A stretch of 64,000 nt of DNA from Syngnathus acus (Eukaryota; Chordata; Actinopteri; Syngnathiformes; Syngnathidae): positions 6,330,491-6,394,490 of the forward strand of contig NC_051092.1 in assembly GCF_901709675.1 (NCBI RefSeq), given 5' to 3'. The notes under the pieces were generated by a model, which was not told the origin of the DNA, did not search any database, and saw nothing but the letters and a program-made list of their open reading frames with translations. The position numbers were made by a program, and so were the translations under genes. Positions 56,701 through 62,950 of this stretch are shown piece after piece. How positions within the stretch are numbered: position 1 is the stretch's first letter; every line of letters begins with the position of its first letter.

Positions 56701-57714
56701 GGAGGTGTATGAGTGGTGTTTGGTCATTGTGAATCTTTGAATATAGTGTCCTCCAACCAGATAGCAAAAAACATTTCCCCATGACTTTGTTTTGCCTCCA
56801 TTACCAGGGAATATTACGTATGCGCAAATTATTTTGTTGACGTTTTTACCACGAACGTACACTGATAGACGTCACGGACCTGTTTTTTTTAACGGTTGTT
56901 GGCATCCACATTAACGCTGCACACTACAATATACTGTGGGACAGAGGTGCTACTCGCACATATAATTTATATGATGAATGTAATTACGTGATTTTCAGGG
57001 AATAGGCCTGCACTTCATACAAATGGGAAGAAGTCTTACAGGTGGATAGCAGTTAGAAAATTTAATACCTTGTCAGATGGCATTTGCTACTTTTTAATGG
57101 CCTTATTTTTTGCTAATTTCATTTACTACCTTTTAATACCTTTTAGAACCCTGCGGATACCCTGGAAAATATGCTGTAATCAAGTGCAATGACAAGACGT
57201 AATTTCGTTGAAATGATTCCAATTTCAGATTCAATTACTGCCTCTGTATATTAGAATGAGTTAGTGGGATGGCAGCACAAGTGAGTAATGAAAGTATCCA
57301 TCATTAATTAATTCAAAATTGAATTCCCCTTCTTATTAATGAGCAATGCCAGACTCTGAGATGGCAAAGTCAACTTGGTCCATCAGTGACGACGCCTTCT
57401 CAAAGCCATACATATTTTGGATTTGAAAAAATCTTTATACATAAGGTGATGAAAGCATAAAAGTGTATCAGGAATATGGAAAAACCATGATGAAAATGTG
57501 AAATTGAAAATGTCATCTTGCCGGTGTTTGTGATAGTGTTTCAGCGCAAAGAGAATAAATAAAAAAAAGAAAACACCTACTTGAGTATGACACAACCAGT
57601 TCCGGTAGGTGGCGCCGTCCAAAAAACTTGTATCCTGGTGCGTCTGCGAGGTGTGCTCTCCGTCACTGCAGGGGGACAGTTGGTCATGAATTGTGTGTCC
57701 TCTTCATCAATGAT
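23016..57714 (-). CDS. spon1: F-spondin (spondin-1) gene, 14 coding exons, 5' exons missing
   Basis: F-spondin is a secreted extracellular-matrix glycoprotein of the floor plate and other tissues that steers axons and binds matrix and lipoprotein-receptor-family proteins. Fourteen exons, read from 57714 down to 23016, join in frame with GT/AG borders into about 686 residues; human SPON1 is about 807, so roughly the first 120 (signal peptide and first part of the reeler domain) are absent here. Order: end of reeler domain (57581-57714, 42139-42212), spondin domain (41217-41339, 40734-40882, 31163-31227, 28867-29068), linker (26699-26839, 26284-26359), then six TSR domains in six exons from 26005 to 23016. 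Almost all TSR exons are phase 1 at both ends, so each is a symmetric unit. No frameshift or premature stop was found. Teleosts carry a and b paralogues; I cannot choose between them. Confidence 0.95.
23270..23521 (-). CDS. spon1: spon1 exon: TSR5 and basic spacer
   Basis: Acceptor ATTTCTTCCAG, donor CAG|GTTGGT. It encodes [55 protein letters not shown] and a charged spacer ending [18 protein letters not shown]. In F-spondin the spacer between TSR5 and TSR6 is where protease processing has been described; here it is a stronger Arg cluster than in the human protein I remember. Confidence 0.94.
23745..23891 (+). repeat. Partial copy of the 31662-32306 repeat type
   Basis: Shares GGTGTTG..TTTTGTCAAATAAA, AAAAATGCGACTTGTACTCC and ends AGTCCAGTAAATACGGTA, like the right half of 31662-32306. 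It lies inside a spon1 intron. Confidence 0.7.
23950..24108 (-). CDS. spon1: spon1 exon: TSR4
   Basis: Acceptor TGTTTGCAG, donor TGTC|GTAAGT. It encodes [40 protein letters not shown] and [12 protein letters not shown]. Two tryptophans precede the first domain cysteine pair in the expected WSDWSEC arrangement. Confidence 0.95.
24236..24403 (-). CDS. spon1: spon1 exon: TSR3
   Basis: Acceptor CCCTATAG, donor TGCT|GTGAGT. It encodes [40 protein letters not shown] and [16 protein letters not shown]. The whole exon is open and phase 1 at both ends. Confidence 0.94.
24874..25044 (-). CDS. spon1: spon1 exon: TSR2
   Basis: Acceptor TTGATGTACAG, donor TGCT|GTGAGT. It encodes [40 protein letters not shown] and [16 protein letters not shown]. 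The [14 protein letters not shown] stretch is typical of F-spondin TSRs. Confidence 0.95.
25823..26005 (-). CDS. spon1: spon1 exon: TSR1
   Basis: Acceptor TCTGTCCTAG, donor CAAG|GTGAGT. It encodes [40 protein letters not shown] and [17 protein letters not shown]. It has the WxxWxxC motif (C-mannosylation type) and the regular six-cysteine pattern. Confidence 0.95.
26284..26359 (-). CDS. spon1: spon1 exon: acidic linker before TSR1
   Basis: Acceptor TTATTACACAG, donor AAAG|GTAAAT. The 76-nt exon encodes [20 protein letters not shown] and EETEK, an acidic segment conserved in F-spondins. Confidence 0.92.
26699..26839 (-). CDS. spon1: spon1 exon: linker between spondin domain and TSRs
   Basis: Acceptor TTTCCTTTAG, donor AAG|GTAAAA. 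Phase 0 at both ends. It encodes [40 protein letters not shown] and VERIARK. The donor GTA is followed at once by a long run of A on the coding strand (plus-strand T run 26681-26696). Confidence 0.94.
26840..28866. other. spon1 intron, mostly unremarkable
   Basis: 2.0 kb of AT-rich intron between the linker exon and the spondin-domain exon. It contains a perfect small inverted repeat (27455-27493), a short GATG run near 28261-28276 and a decayed TACCGTATTTTCC-type left end at 28331-28385. Confidence 0.8.
27455..27493. repeat. Perfect 17-bp inverted repeat with 5-nt loop
   Basis: AATCATTGTTAGATGAT, loop TTTGA, then ATCATCTAACAATGATT. AT-rich and within an intron; it is near further copies of AATGATT and may be a local inverted duplication. 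Confidence 0.85.
28867..29068 (-). CDS. spon1: spon1 exon: end of spondin domain
   Basis: Acceptor TTTCTCTCCAG, donor GAA|GTAATT. It encodes [60 protein letters not shown] and DGGITYE. Reading frames run on into intron on both sides, so the longer open frame around it is not all coding. Confidence 0.95.
29757..30065 (+). repeat. Dispersed teleost repeat
   Basis: CATCCATCCTTGTCCCCACG, GGAGCCTATCCCAGCTGTGG, ACATGCAAACTCCACACAGG and a GTGAGGCGGACGTGCTAA end, as in the other copies. Confidence 0.85.
30073..30294. mobile_element. Non-autonomous hAT-type element, 222 bp
   Basis: Inverted ends CAGTGCTTCTCAA and TTGAGAAGCACTG, near-perfect. The left flank is ATTCAAGT and the right flank ATTAAGTG, which fit an 8-bp duplication only with one indel. 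No coding sequence. Confidence 0.65.
31163..31227 (-). CDS. spon1: spon1 exon: spondin domain, short
   Basis: Acceptor CTGGTTAG, donor ACCT|GTAAGT. The 65-nt exon encodes [20 protein letters not shown] and N, then two bases of the next codon. A conserved Trp-rich segment. It is isolated by introns of 9.5 kb (upstream) and 2.1 kb (downstream). Confidence 0.93.
31662..32306. mobile_element. Large TACCGTATTTTCC inverted-repeat element, 645 bp
   Basis: Left TACCGTATTTTCCAGACTAT and right ATAATCCAGAAAATACGGTA. Inside it has subterminal units 'GATTTATACTCTGGAGCGATTTAT' and 'GACTTGTACTCCGGAGCGATTTAT', so it belongs to a subtype distinct from the GGCGCAC copies. No transposase frame is visible; the 76-aa and 64-aa frames are too short and low-similarity. 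Confidence 0.75.
32590..33440 (+). pseudogene. Internally deleted non-LTR retrotransposon (LINE) copy
   Basis: The first part translates to [20 protein letters not shown] and RLDVVGL, the start of an AP-endonuclease domain. It then joins directly to the C-terminal part of the [23 protein letters not shown] and [20 protein letters not shown], then [15 protein letters not shown] in another frame. The central reverse transcriptase domain is missing and there are frameshifts, so it is dead. The 3' end is GATAAGCGGTAGAAGATGGA followed by a TGGATGAATGG tail. Confidence 0.8.
34069..34140 (+). mobile_element. hAT-like end fragment (CAGTGGTCCCCAAG)
   Basis: CAGTGGTCCCCAAGTGTTTT followed by CCACGACCCGGG and GTGGATCGGC resembles the left end of a common vertebrate hAT-type repeat. 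The right end was not found. Confidence 0.55.
34920..35263 (+). repeat. Dispersed teleost repeat
   Basis: TGTCCATCTATCCATTATCT, ACCGCTTGTCCCCACGGGGG, GGAGCCTATCTCAGCTGTC and a GTAAGCCGGTCGTGCTAACC end. Confidence 0.85.
36145..36225 (+). repeat. Decayed left end of a TACCGTATTTTCC-type element
   Basis: TACCGTAATTTCCAGAATAT then AAGCCGCTACTTTTTGC and CATCTTATAGTCC. Right end absent. Confidence 0.6.
37637..37882. mobile_element. TACCGTATTTTCC-type element with an inserted foreign block
   Basis: Left TACTGTACTTTCCGCACTAT, right GTGCAGAAAGTACGGTA (both ends changed to the same 'GTACTTTCC' form). The middle contains GGCCCGCGGGCCGGACTTTAG (37737-37757), unlike the rest of the family and like an hAT-type repeat core, suggesting nesting. 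Confidence 0.75.
40734..40882 (-). CDS. spon1: spon1 exon: spondin domain
   Basis: Acceptor GTCCTACAG, donor AAG|GTAGAG. It encodes [40 protein letters not shown] and KMEEEIRQK. The [11 protein letters not shown] block is a hallmark of spondin domains. Confidence 0.95.
40883..42138. other. Two short spon1 introns, nothing recognised
   Basis: Introns 40883-41216 (334 bp) and 41340-42138 (799 bp) flank the spondin-domain start exon. I recognise no repeat, gene or motif in them. Confidence 0.8.
41217..41339 (-). CDS. spon1: spon1 exon: start of spondin domain
   Basis: Acceptor TTTTCTGTGCAG, donor CCCA|GTGAGC. It encodes [14 protein letters not shown], then [20 protein letters not shown] and VHPKDYP, the entry strand of the spondin (FS) domain with its CCACG cysteine cluster. 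The segment before the cluster ([12 protein letters not shown]) is the least conserved part. Confidence 0.95.
42139..42212 (-). CDS. spon1: spon1 exon: end of reeler domain
   Basis: Acceptor GTCTGCAG, donor AAAG|GTAATG. The 74-nt exon completes a Lys codon and encodes [20 protein letters not shown] then LCEK. It lies 15.4 kb downstream of the previous exon, the largest intron in the window. Confidence 0.93.
42336..42698 (+). repeat. Dispersed teleost repeat
   Basis: TCCAGCCATTATCTGAACTT, GAAGCCTGTCCCGGAGTCAG, AACATGAAAACACCACACAG and an end ACCGTGCCGCCCCAATC. More diverged than the other copies. Confidence 0.8.
44755..44895 (+). repeat. Decayed inverted-repeat element fragment
   Basis: TGCACCTTATAGTCCAGTGC and TTTACAGTCCAGAAATCACA resemble the right half of the TACCGTATTTTCC elements, but the terminus has mutated. 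Confidence 0.5.
45371..45662. repeat. Tandem duplication of about 135 bp, offset 156 bp
   Basis: Units at 45371-45504 and 45527-45662 both start TTGAAATCATGTGAGTTCT and both contain GCTACAATTACTGTGAACAT and AAGCAATACATGAACCA. They differ at roughly a dozen sites, so the duplication is not recent. Confidence 0.85.
45905..46033 (+). repeat. Truncated dispersed teleost repeat
   Basis: TTCCATCCATTTACTGAACC to GGAGCCTATCCCAGCTGTCT and ACCGGTCGCCAGCCGATCGC, then stops. The second half is missing. Confidence 0.75.
48749..48957 (+). repeat. (GGAT)n microsatellite, about 200 bp
   Basis: A nearly perfect GGAT/GATG tract with interruptions only at its right end (GGAGGGATGGACGGATGGAT). It creates artificial WMDG frames on the plus strand and HPSI frames on the minus strand, in all readings. 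Confidence 0.97.
50881..51280. repeat. Tandem duplication of about 175-190 bp, offset 227 bp
   Basis: Units 50881-51069 and 51109-51280 share TATTTAAAAGTT, GCCAAGAAACTGAGGGGAAT, AAAGTCCTGATTCAA/AACGTCCTGATTCAA and CTGCTGGTATGATTAGCAA. They have diverged with small indels. Confidence 0.85.
52345..52985. mobile_element. Possible older element interrupted by a solo LTR
   Basis: GTGCTCAAAATTATTAGGCAA at 52356-52376 looks like a mariner-type terminal sequence, and sequence after the LTR continues in a similar AT-rich style. I could not find a matching right end, so the outer element is uncertain; the LTR inside is firm. Confidence 0.3.
52518..52881 (+). mobile_element. Solo LTR, type A, 364 bp with TTATG target duplication
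   Basis: It starts TGTCACGTCTTG, has TATATAAG (52649-52656) and AATAAA (52826-52831), and ends CCATGACG; the last A of the usual TG...CA has become G. Flanks are TTATG at 52513-52517 and 52882-52886. Same family as 2666-3042, opposite orientation. Confidence 0.85.
53732..54374. mobile_element. Solo LTR, type B, 643 bp with GAACT target duplication
   Basis: Same length as 5443-6085 and nearly identical. Flanked by GAACT at 53727-53731 and 54375-54379. Different target duplications show two independent insertions rather than duplication of the chromosome segment. Confidence 0.92.
55680..55815 (+). repeat. (GGAT)n microsatellite, about 135 bp
   Basis: Uninterrupted GGAT units from 55680. Preceded by sequence like a Tc1-type remnant (CTCTGGTCTGATAAGATTGG), but that is too short to call. 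Confidence 0.95.
57581..57714 (-). CDS. spon1: spon1 exon: C-terminal half of reeler domain
   Basis: Minus-strand acceptor ends TTTTAG at 57715 and the donor is AA|GTAGGT. It encodes [40 protein letters not shown] and CVIL. The human counterpart is nearly the same. It is the most upstream spon1 exon I could identify; the one before it should end in a GTFQ-like sequence, which I did not find in the last 6.3 kb. Confidence 0.93.
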
Positions 57715-57801
57715 CTAAAAAAAACACACACAAGAAAAACACAAATGAGTTTTTGTCTATGCACCCGAAAGTATTTTTATGTGATCTGATTGTTTAGAAG
57801 T

Positions 57802-58218
57802 TGTTACTCGCCTTGCCATCTGTCAATCTGCCGGTTTCCTCCCACCACACTGTCAGTCGCAACCACACCCATTGATCACATCAATCACCTGCATCTGCCT
57901 CTGCTCATCAGCCACACACCCATCACTTCCCTGTCAGTTAGTCCCAGTTTGCTACCCCTCCGTGCTCTTCCTTTGTGCCTTGTTGTTCTTATTGCCTCCC
58001 AGTTGCTGACTTGTTTCCGTGATCTGACCTACCAAGCCCGAACGCCGCCCACCCTGACCAAGGGCCCATCCAACGATCAAGCCCGAACGCTCCCAGCCCT
58101 GACAGAAAGACCAATCATTGACCACGAGTCCGTCTTGCCCATTGAGCTCCATGCCCGATCCCCTCATTCCTCGAATAAACAGTGTGTCGCATTTGGTCGC
58201 CTGTCTGTTTTTCCGACA
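57802..58218 (+). mobile_element. Solo LTR, type C, 417 bp with GAAGT target duplication
   Basis: It starts TGTTACTCGCC and ends CCGACA, flanked by GAAGT at 57797-57801 and 58219-58223. AATAAA is at 58174-58179, about 40 bp before the end, in a U5-like position. It shares TGGTCGCC with type A. No internal genes. The long frames on both strands across it are spurious. Confidence 0.85.
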
Positions 58219-58269
58219 GAAGTTGAGGCACATACCCCTTATGATGATGAATATAAATGTTTTGGACCG

Positions 58270-58650
58270 CATTTCCGGCAGTAAGTCGGATTCGTTCCCA
58301 GTGAGGGTTGGACACTGCCAAGGCTGCCCTTTGTCACCAATTCTGTTCATAACTTTTACGGACAGAATTTCTAGGCGCAGCCGAGGCGTTGAAGGTGTCC
58401 GGTTTGGTGACCTCAGCATTGCATCTCTGGTTTTTGCAGACGACGTGGTGCTGTTGGCTTCTTGAAGCCGTGATCTCCAGCTCTCACTGGAGCGGTTCGC
58501 AGCCGAGTGTGAATCGATCGAGATGAAAGTCAGCACCTCCAAATCTGAGACCGTGGTCCTCAGTCGGAAAAGGGTGGATGAGATCCTGCCACAAATGGAA
58601 GAGTTTAAGTATCTTGGGGTCTTGTTCACGGCGGGATGGAGTGTGAGATC
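58270..58650 (+). pseudogene. Reverse transcriptase fragment of a LINE
   Basis: Translates to GHCQGCPLSPILFITFTDRI, SRRSRGVEGVRFGDLSIASL and VFADDVVLLAS. The FADD sequence is the catalytic YADD/FADD motif of reverse transcriptase. After a stop codon it continues in frame-shifted form (ERFAAECES, EILPQMEEFKYLGVLFT) and stops abruptly. Same LINE family as 32590-33440, here with the RT part that copy lacks. Confidence 0.85.
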
Positions 58651-59550
58651 GTTTATCCGTTATTACGGATTATCTTGATCGTTAAAGTATGCTGGCTGTT
58701 TTTCTATTCAGTAAGGGCAGAGAGAAGCTGGCACTTGAATAGGGAATGTGACAGTAAATTCATGTATAGATTTTTAAGTTGCTATGTGAGGTCTTGTGTA
58801 TTCAAGAGATTTGTTTCCAAGTCCAACACACACACACACAGCGTCACACACAAAGAAGCAAAGCACACACACAGACTGACACAAGCATTTACCCTCTGAC
58901 CTTGTTGCCACAATTCTCCATTTGCTCACATCATCCAAATACCCACAAAGGATACCAAAAGTATTATGTCACTGTAAGCTTTCTCTTCTTCTTTCGTTTT
59001 CCATGCAAACACAACCCAAAACTAACAGCCCTCCTCTGTATCACACAAATAGACATGCACATACAAATTCACAATGTGCAGTCTGAAAACCCACATTCAG
59101 GCAAATATAACATGGTCCTGGATTTCAGTATTGACCTCCCTCTGCCTCTCTATTCAGTGCTTTGCTTTACTTTGTGTCACTAAGCCTGAAGCTGTGTCAG
59201 TCAAAAGCAGGCACAAACAAGGGGCTAAAAGGCATTCGAAGAGAGAGACAAAGCAAGCTGAGAAGCGTGAAGACGGACAAGGAAGAGTTGCAGGCAGCAT
59301 CGGAGTGAGAAAAGCACAAGAGGAGACAAAAAACTGGAAATAAAGAAAACCAAAAGCAAGCGTTCTGACAAAAAGTGAAATGAAAGACAATAAAGATACA
59401 CAATGATTTGGTGTTGTGTTGTTCATAGGGAATTTAATTCTGAAGTGTACTCTTGTGGCAAAGCTGTGTGACTTTGTCACATGCAGACTACTTACTTTCA
59501 GAAGATCTAATAAGCATCGAGGGCAGACAGAGGAAAAATATAATTTTATA

Positions 59551-59574
59551 TAACCCTAACCCTAACCCTAACCC
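59551..59574 (+). repeat. Telomere-like tract (TAACCC)4
   Basis: Four perfect TAACCC units (24 bp). Short interstitial telomeric repeats are common in vertebrate genomes. Confidence 0.9.
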
Positions 59575-60452
59575 AAATTCCACAGCATTAGCAGACCTAA
59601 TGGAAAAGCTGACAGAGCTAAATATGACTCTATAACCGTGTAACTCGATAACCTTAACTCCTTGTTTTACAGTATTTCTACAGGACTTCATGGAGGGCTA
59701 AGCAAGAAAGCACAACTTTTTTTGTTGATGTAATCGTACTAGGTTTGCCTCTTTCTATGTGACGATTAGCCATTTTCAAGATACACCTGTTCTGCGTTGT
59801 CTGAAAACACGATAATGCAGGGCAGACACTGAAAGTGGTGTTTTCACACTTCTACTCACTGTATGAGGCAATTGCCTACCACATAAAAGTCAAAGCGAAC
59901 AATTGAAGTACTCATACAATATGGACCACCAGAGAGCCAAAGGCATGACATGATATTGCTCTCAGAGATTGTGGCATTGCTGCTTCATTTAAGCCTTGGG
60001 TGTCCCAGCTTACTTACCTCTTCTGAAATGAGTACTCAGCGAATCGCAAGCCAGGAATTGAAGATTTGAATCCATGCAGTGGGTAGTAGGATGGTTGCTA
60101 TACTTAGCGTGGGTTCAATTCCCAGTCAATCCACAATTGTGTTGTGATTGACAAGCATTCAATCTTGGGTGTAATCCACTTCTATTCTACCTCTGCTGGG
60201 ACAAACTCCATCTTCCTCTGTAACACCCAGCACGAAAAGCAGCATAACAAAAATATATGCTCGATGCATGTAGCCAAGGTCCCTACAGAAATAGGCTTCT
60301 GAAAAAAAAAATACCTTAAAACATGAATGAAAAACAAATTAAAATGTCAAGTTAAAAGTGGACCCCCACAGTCATGAACATATTTTGTTGTGGCAGTCAA
60401 AAAATTAATATCAAGGAGGATATCTGAGCATTTCAGTTGAATGATCTGATCC

Positions 60453-60766
60453 TTCCATTTTCTGAAACGCTTTATCCTCTTGAGGGTCACAGGTGCGCTA
60501 GAGCCTATCTCAGCAGTATTTGGATGGTAGACAAGGGACACCCTGGACTGGTCACTAGCCAATCGCAGGGCACACAGAGACAAACAGCCATTCACACTCA
60601 CATTTACGGACAATTTAGTGTTCTATGGGCCACCATGCAGTTCTTTGGAATGTAGGGGGAAACCGGAGTACCTAGAGAAAACCCACGCAGGCACGGGGAG
60701 AACATGCAAACTCCACACAAGAAGGCCGGAGCCAGAATCGAACCCTGACCTCTGAATTACATATGT
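60453..60766 (+). repeat. Dispersed teleost repeat
   Basis: TCCTTCCATTTTCTGAAACG, AGAGCCTATCTCAGCAGTAT, ACATGCAAACTCCACACAAG and CCTGACCTCTGAATTA. Its right end abuts the LTR-like block at 60772. Confidence 0.82.
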
Positions 60767-60771
60767 CGGAT

Positions 60772-61215
60772 TGTCACACGCCTGGCCATCTGTCAATCAA
60801 ACGATAGCCTTCCATCAGTCACGCACTCACAGCCACGGCCCACCAATCAACTCAATCACAACACTTAAACCCCGCGATCCCGTCACTTCCCTGTCGGTGT
60901 GTCCCGTGATGCCACTCGCTAGCTCACTGTGCACTGTCCTTCTGACTTCCGTTGCCGACCTTGTCCGTTCACTGACCCGTCTCGCCTTGCTCGCCGCCTG
61001 TCCTGACCACCTGCCCGTTTATGACCACGTTCTGATCGCCGCCTGTCCTGACTCTCCGCTTGTCCTTAACCACGATCACCGCAAGCGCCACACCCTGCTA
61101 CGCGCTTGCTTTGCTGCTCTCTCTACCAGATCGACTTCTGCCCATCTGCACCCCAGCGCGCCGTGGAGAGTGTTCTGCCGCGAAGCTGCTGATTCCAGTC
61201 GACCCCCAAGCCTCG
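60772..61215 (+). mobile_element. LTR-like block related to type C, right end unclear
   Basis: It starts TGTCACACGCCTGGCCATCT and shares GTCACTTCCCTGTC and the CATCTGTCAATC stretch with 57802-58218. The left flank CGGAT has no copy on the right, and no AATAAA was found near the end, so it is probably truncated. A 164-aa frame across it is not a gene. Confidence 0.55.
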
Positions 61216-61283
61216 AGTGCCCCATTGTATTGCCCCTAAATCATTATTATATGATGGTAGAGTGAAAGTATGCCCTATGGGGC

Positions 61284-61296
61284 AGAAAATACGGTA
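61284..61296 (+). repeat. Terminal scrap of a TACCGTATTTTCC-type element
   Basis: CAGAAAATACGGTAT only. The rest of the element is missing. Confidence 0.45.
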
Positions 61297-62201
61297 TATG
61301 GAAAATATATTGAGTAAGCATATTGCAAAAGCTTACAAGGGAGTTGTCAGAACTTTTGTCAAAACTAACAAGAAATTCAATTTGAATACGCAATCAACTT
61401 GTAAATAAGTTGGGCATAAAGCTGGGCAAAGTGTTCCACATCATCAGACAGATACATAAGTGTGACAGACTGAAGCTCAGACAGAAAAGGAGATGCAGAT
61501 CGAAAAAGAAATGGGGGAGGTGTGGGAGACTGGCAAAGAAGCGTTTGTTTTCACTGCAGAGCCTGGCATGTCTGTGTGTGTCCACGGTTTGTCTATCTCA
61601 ATCTCTCTCAGTCTCTCGCTCTCTGTTGAGACGGTAAACACAGAGGCTTCAGAGTGCCTGCACAAGCAAACTCAGACCTTGTTCAAACACAAGCGCAAAC
61701 AAACACACACATGCGCGTGCACACACACACAAAGAAGCAAAGCTGGAGGCAAAACAAGATTCCAACACACACCCAAGATATCAGGAGAAAACAGATGAGA
61801 ATGATAGGGTGCACAAGGGGTGTTCTTGTGTGGTTACTATAGATGTGAGCACAATGCATCTTCACAATCAAATGAAAAGCAGTGATGTAGGGTTGAAATG
61901 GAATGCATGGAAAAAACGAATCAATTATTGAATTGTTAACTTTCCAAAGTAAGAGCACAGGAAGAGATGTGTACAGATTGAAATGTCACGCTGACACACT
62001 TAAGGATGAGCTGACTTTTAAAACTAACAAAGTCTCGATGAAGACCTCGGGGCACTGGCATTTTGCCTTGAGCTTTCCATCAATCAAAGCTCTGCGTTTA
62101 GTGCAAAATTCCATGAGGAAATCCGGGCTTCACCAGTATTGCATGGTGGCACCACAATAAATGTTGTGGTTGTACTAAGTTCATCTTGTTTTTCCTTTTT
62201 A

Positions 62202-62340
62202 ATTACTTCACTGGTTCTTTTATATCAAACAAATTATTTTAGGTGCATTACCTGACATGTTTCGGCGGGTTCTTCGCCGAAACATGTCAGGTAATGCACC
62301 TAAAATAATTTGTTTGATATAAAAGAACCAGTGAAGTAAT
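62202..62340. repeat. Perfect 66-bp inverted repeat with 7-nt loop
   Basis: Left arm 62202-62267 (ATTACTTCACTGG... to ...TTTCGGCG), loop GGTTCTT, right arm 62275-62340 (CGCCGAAACATG... to ...GTGAAGTAAT). By eye every base pairs. No direct repeat is evident at the ends and there is no coding content. Confidence 0.93.
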
Positions 62341-62465
62341 CAATGTTGTGCTTCCCTCAACCAAGGCAACGCTGTAACAACTTGGAAAACCTACTTCGAA
62401 AAACGGGATGCTACTTCATGGATGTGTGTGTACTTGTAACACGTTTGGTAAAATATGTTATAGAA

Positions 62466-62545
62466 CGTATCGTATTGGTCCGAATATAAGACGGTGTTTT
62501 TTGCATTGAAATAAGACTGAAAAAGTGGGGGTCGTCTTATATTTG
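62466..62545 (+). repeat. Fragment of a 'GGTCCGAATATAAGACGG' repeat
   Basis: GGTCCGAATATAAGACGG and GGGGTCGTCTTATATTTGGG are inverted relative to each other, a common fish non-autonomous element plan. It is related in style to, but different from, the GGCGCAC elements. Confidence 0.5.
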
Positions 62546-62789
62546 GGGTCTAGACAATGAGCTCCTTTAACTGCTGCAAAACTACGTCATAATAACCCAT
62601 GGTTTTTTTTTTTGTGTCCCACGCCATTTCCTGATAGTTAAGCATTTAGTTTATTTCATCTATTATAAGTTTTCTTCAGTTTATGTTAACACATACTCAG
62701 CGGTTTCCAGTTCCTCTTGCATGGGGAACAGTTAGGGCGCCCACATGCAGGCATGCGAAGCGTGTGAAAGAGGCGTACAAAGAGTACTG

Positions 62790-62950
62790 CACCACTTGAG
62801 CCGGGGTAGTGGGGATGGTGCCTTGCTCAGAGGTACTATAACAGTTGCCCAAAAGCAGACCAGCATCTCTCCAACAACTACTTGCCATTTTTACATTGTT
62901 TTGTCCATAGTGGGACTTAAACCTGTGTCCTCCAACTCCTCCTCTCCTTA
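62790..62950 (+). repeat. Possible diverged fish dispersed repeat
   Basis: GGTGCCTTGCTCAGAGGTAC and TGGGACTTAAACCTGTGTCC recall a common fish repeat with 'CCTTGCTCAAGGGCACTTCA' and 'GGGACTTGAACC'. The match is partial and from memory. Confidence 0.35.

Larger units (their letters stand above)
42213..57580. other. 15.4-kb spon1 intron
   Basis: The largest intron. Contents: dispersed repeats (42336-42698, 45905-46033), a decayed inverted-repeat element (44755-44895), two local tandem duplications (45371-45662, 50881-51280), two GATG microsatellites (48749-48957, 55680-55815) and two solo LTRs (52518-52881, 53732-54374). Stretches such as 42700-44750, 46040-48740, 48960-50880, 51290-52350 and 55820-57580 hold nothing else I can name. 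Confidence 0.8.

Noticed and set aside
57952-58629. A 225-residue open frame on the minus strand
   Set aside because: It is antisense to the type C LTR and the LINE RT fragment. The plus-strand reading gives genuine RT motifs, so this one is a shadow.
60771-61265. A 164-residue open frame on the plus strand
   Set aside because: Falls on an LTR-like block with no recognisable domain.
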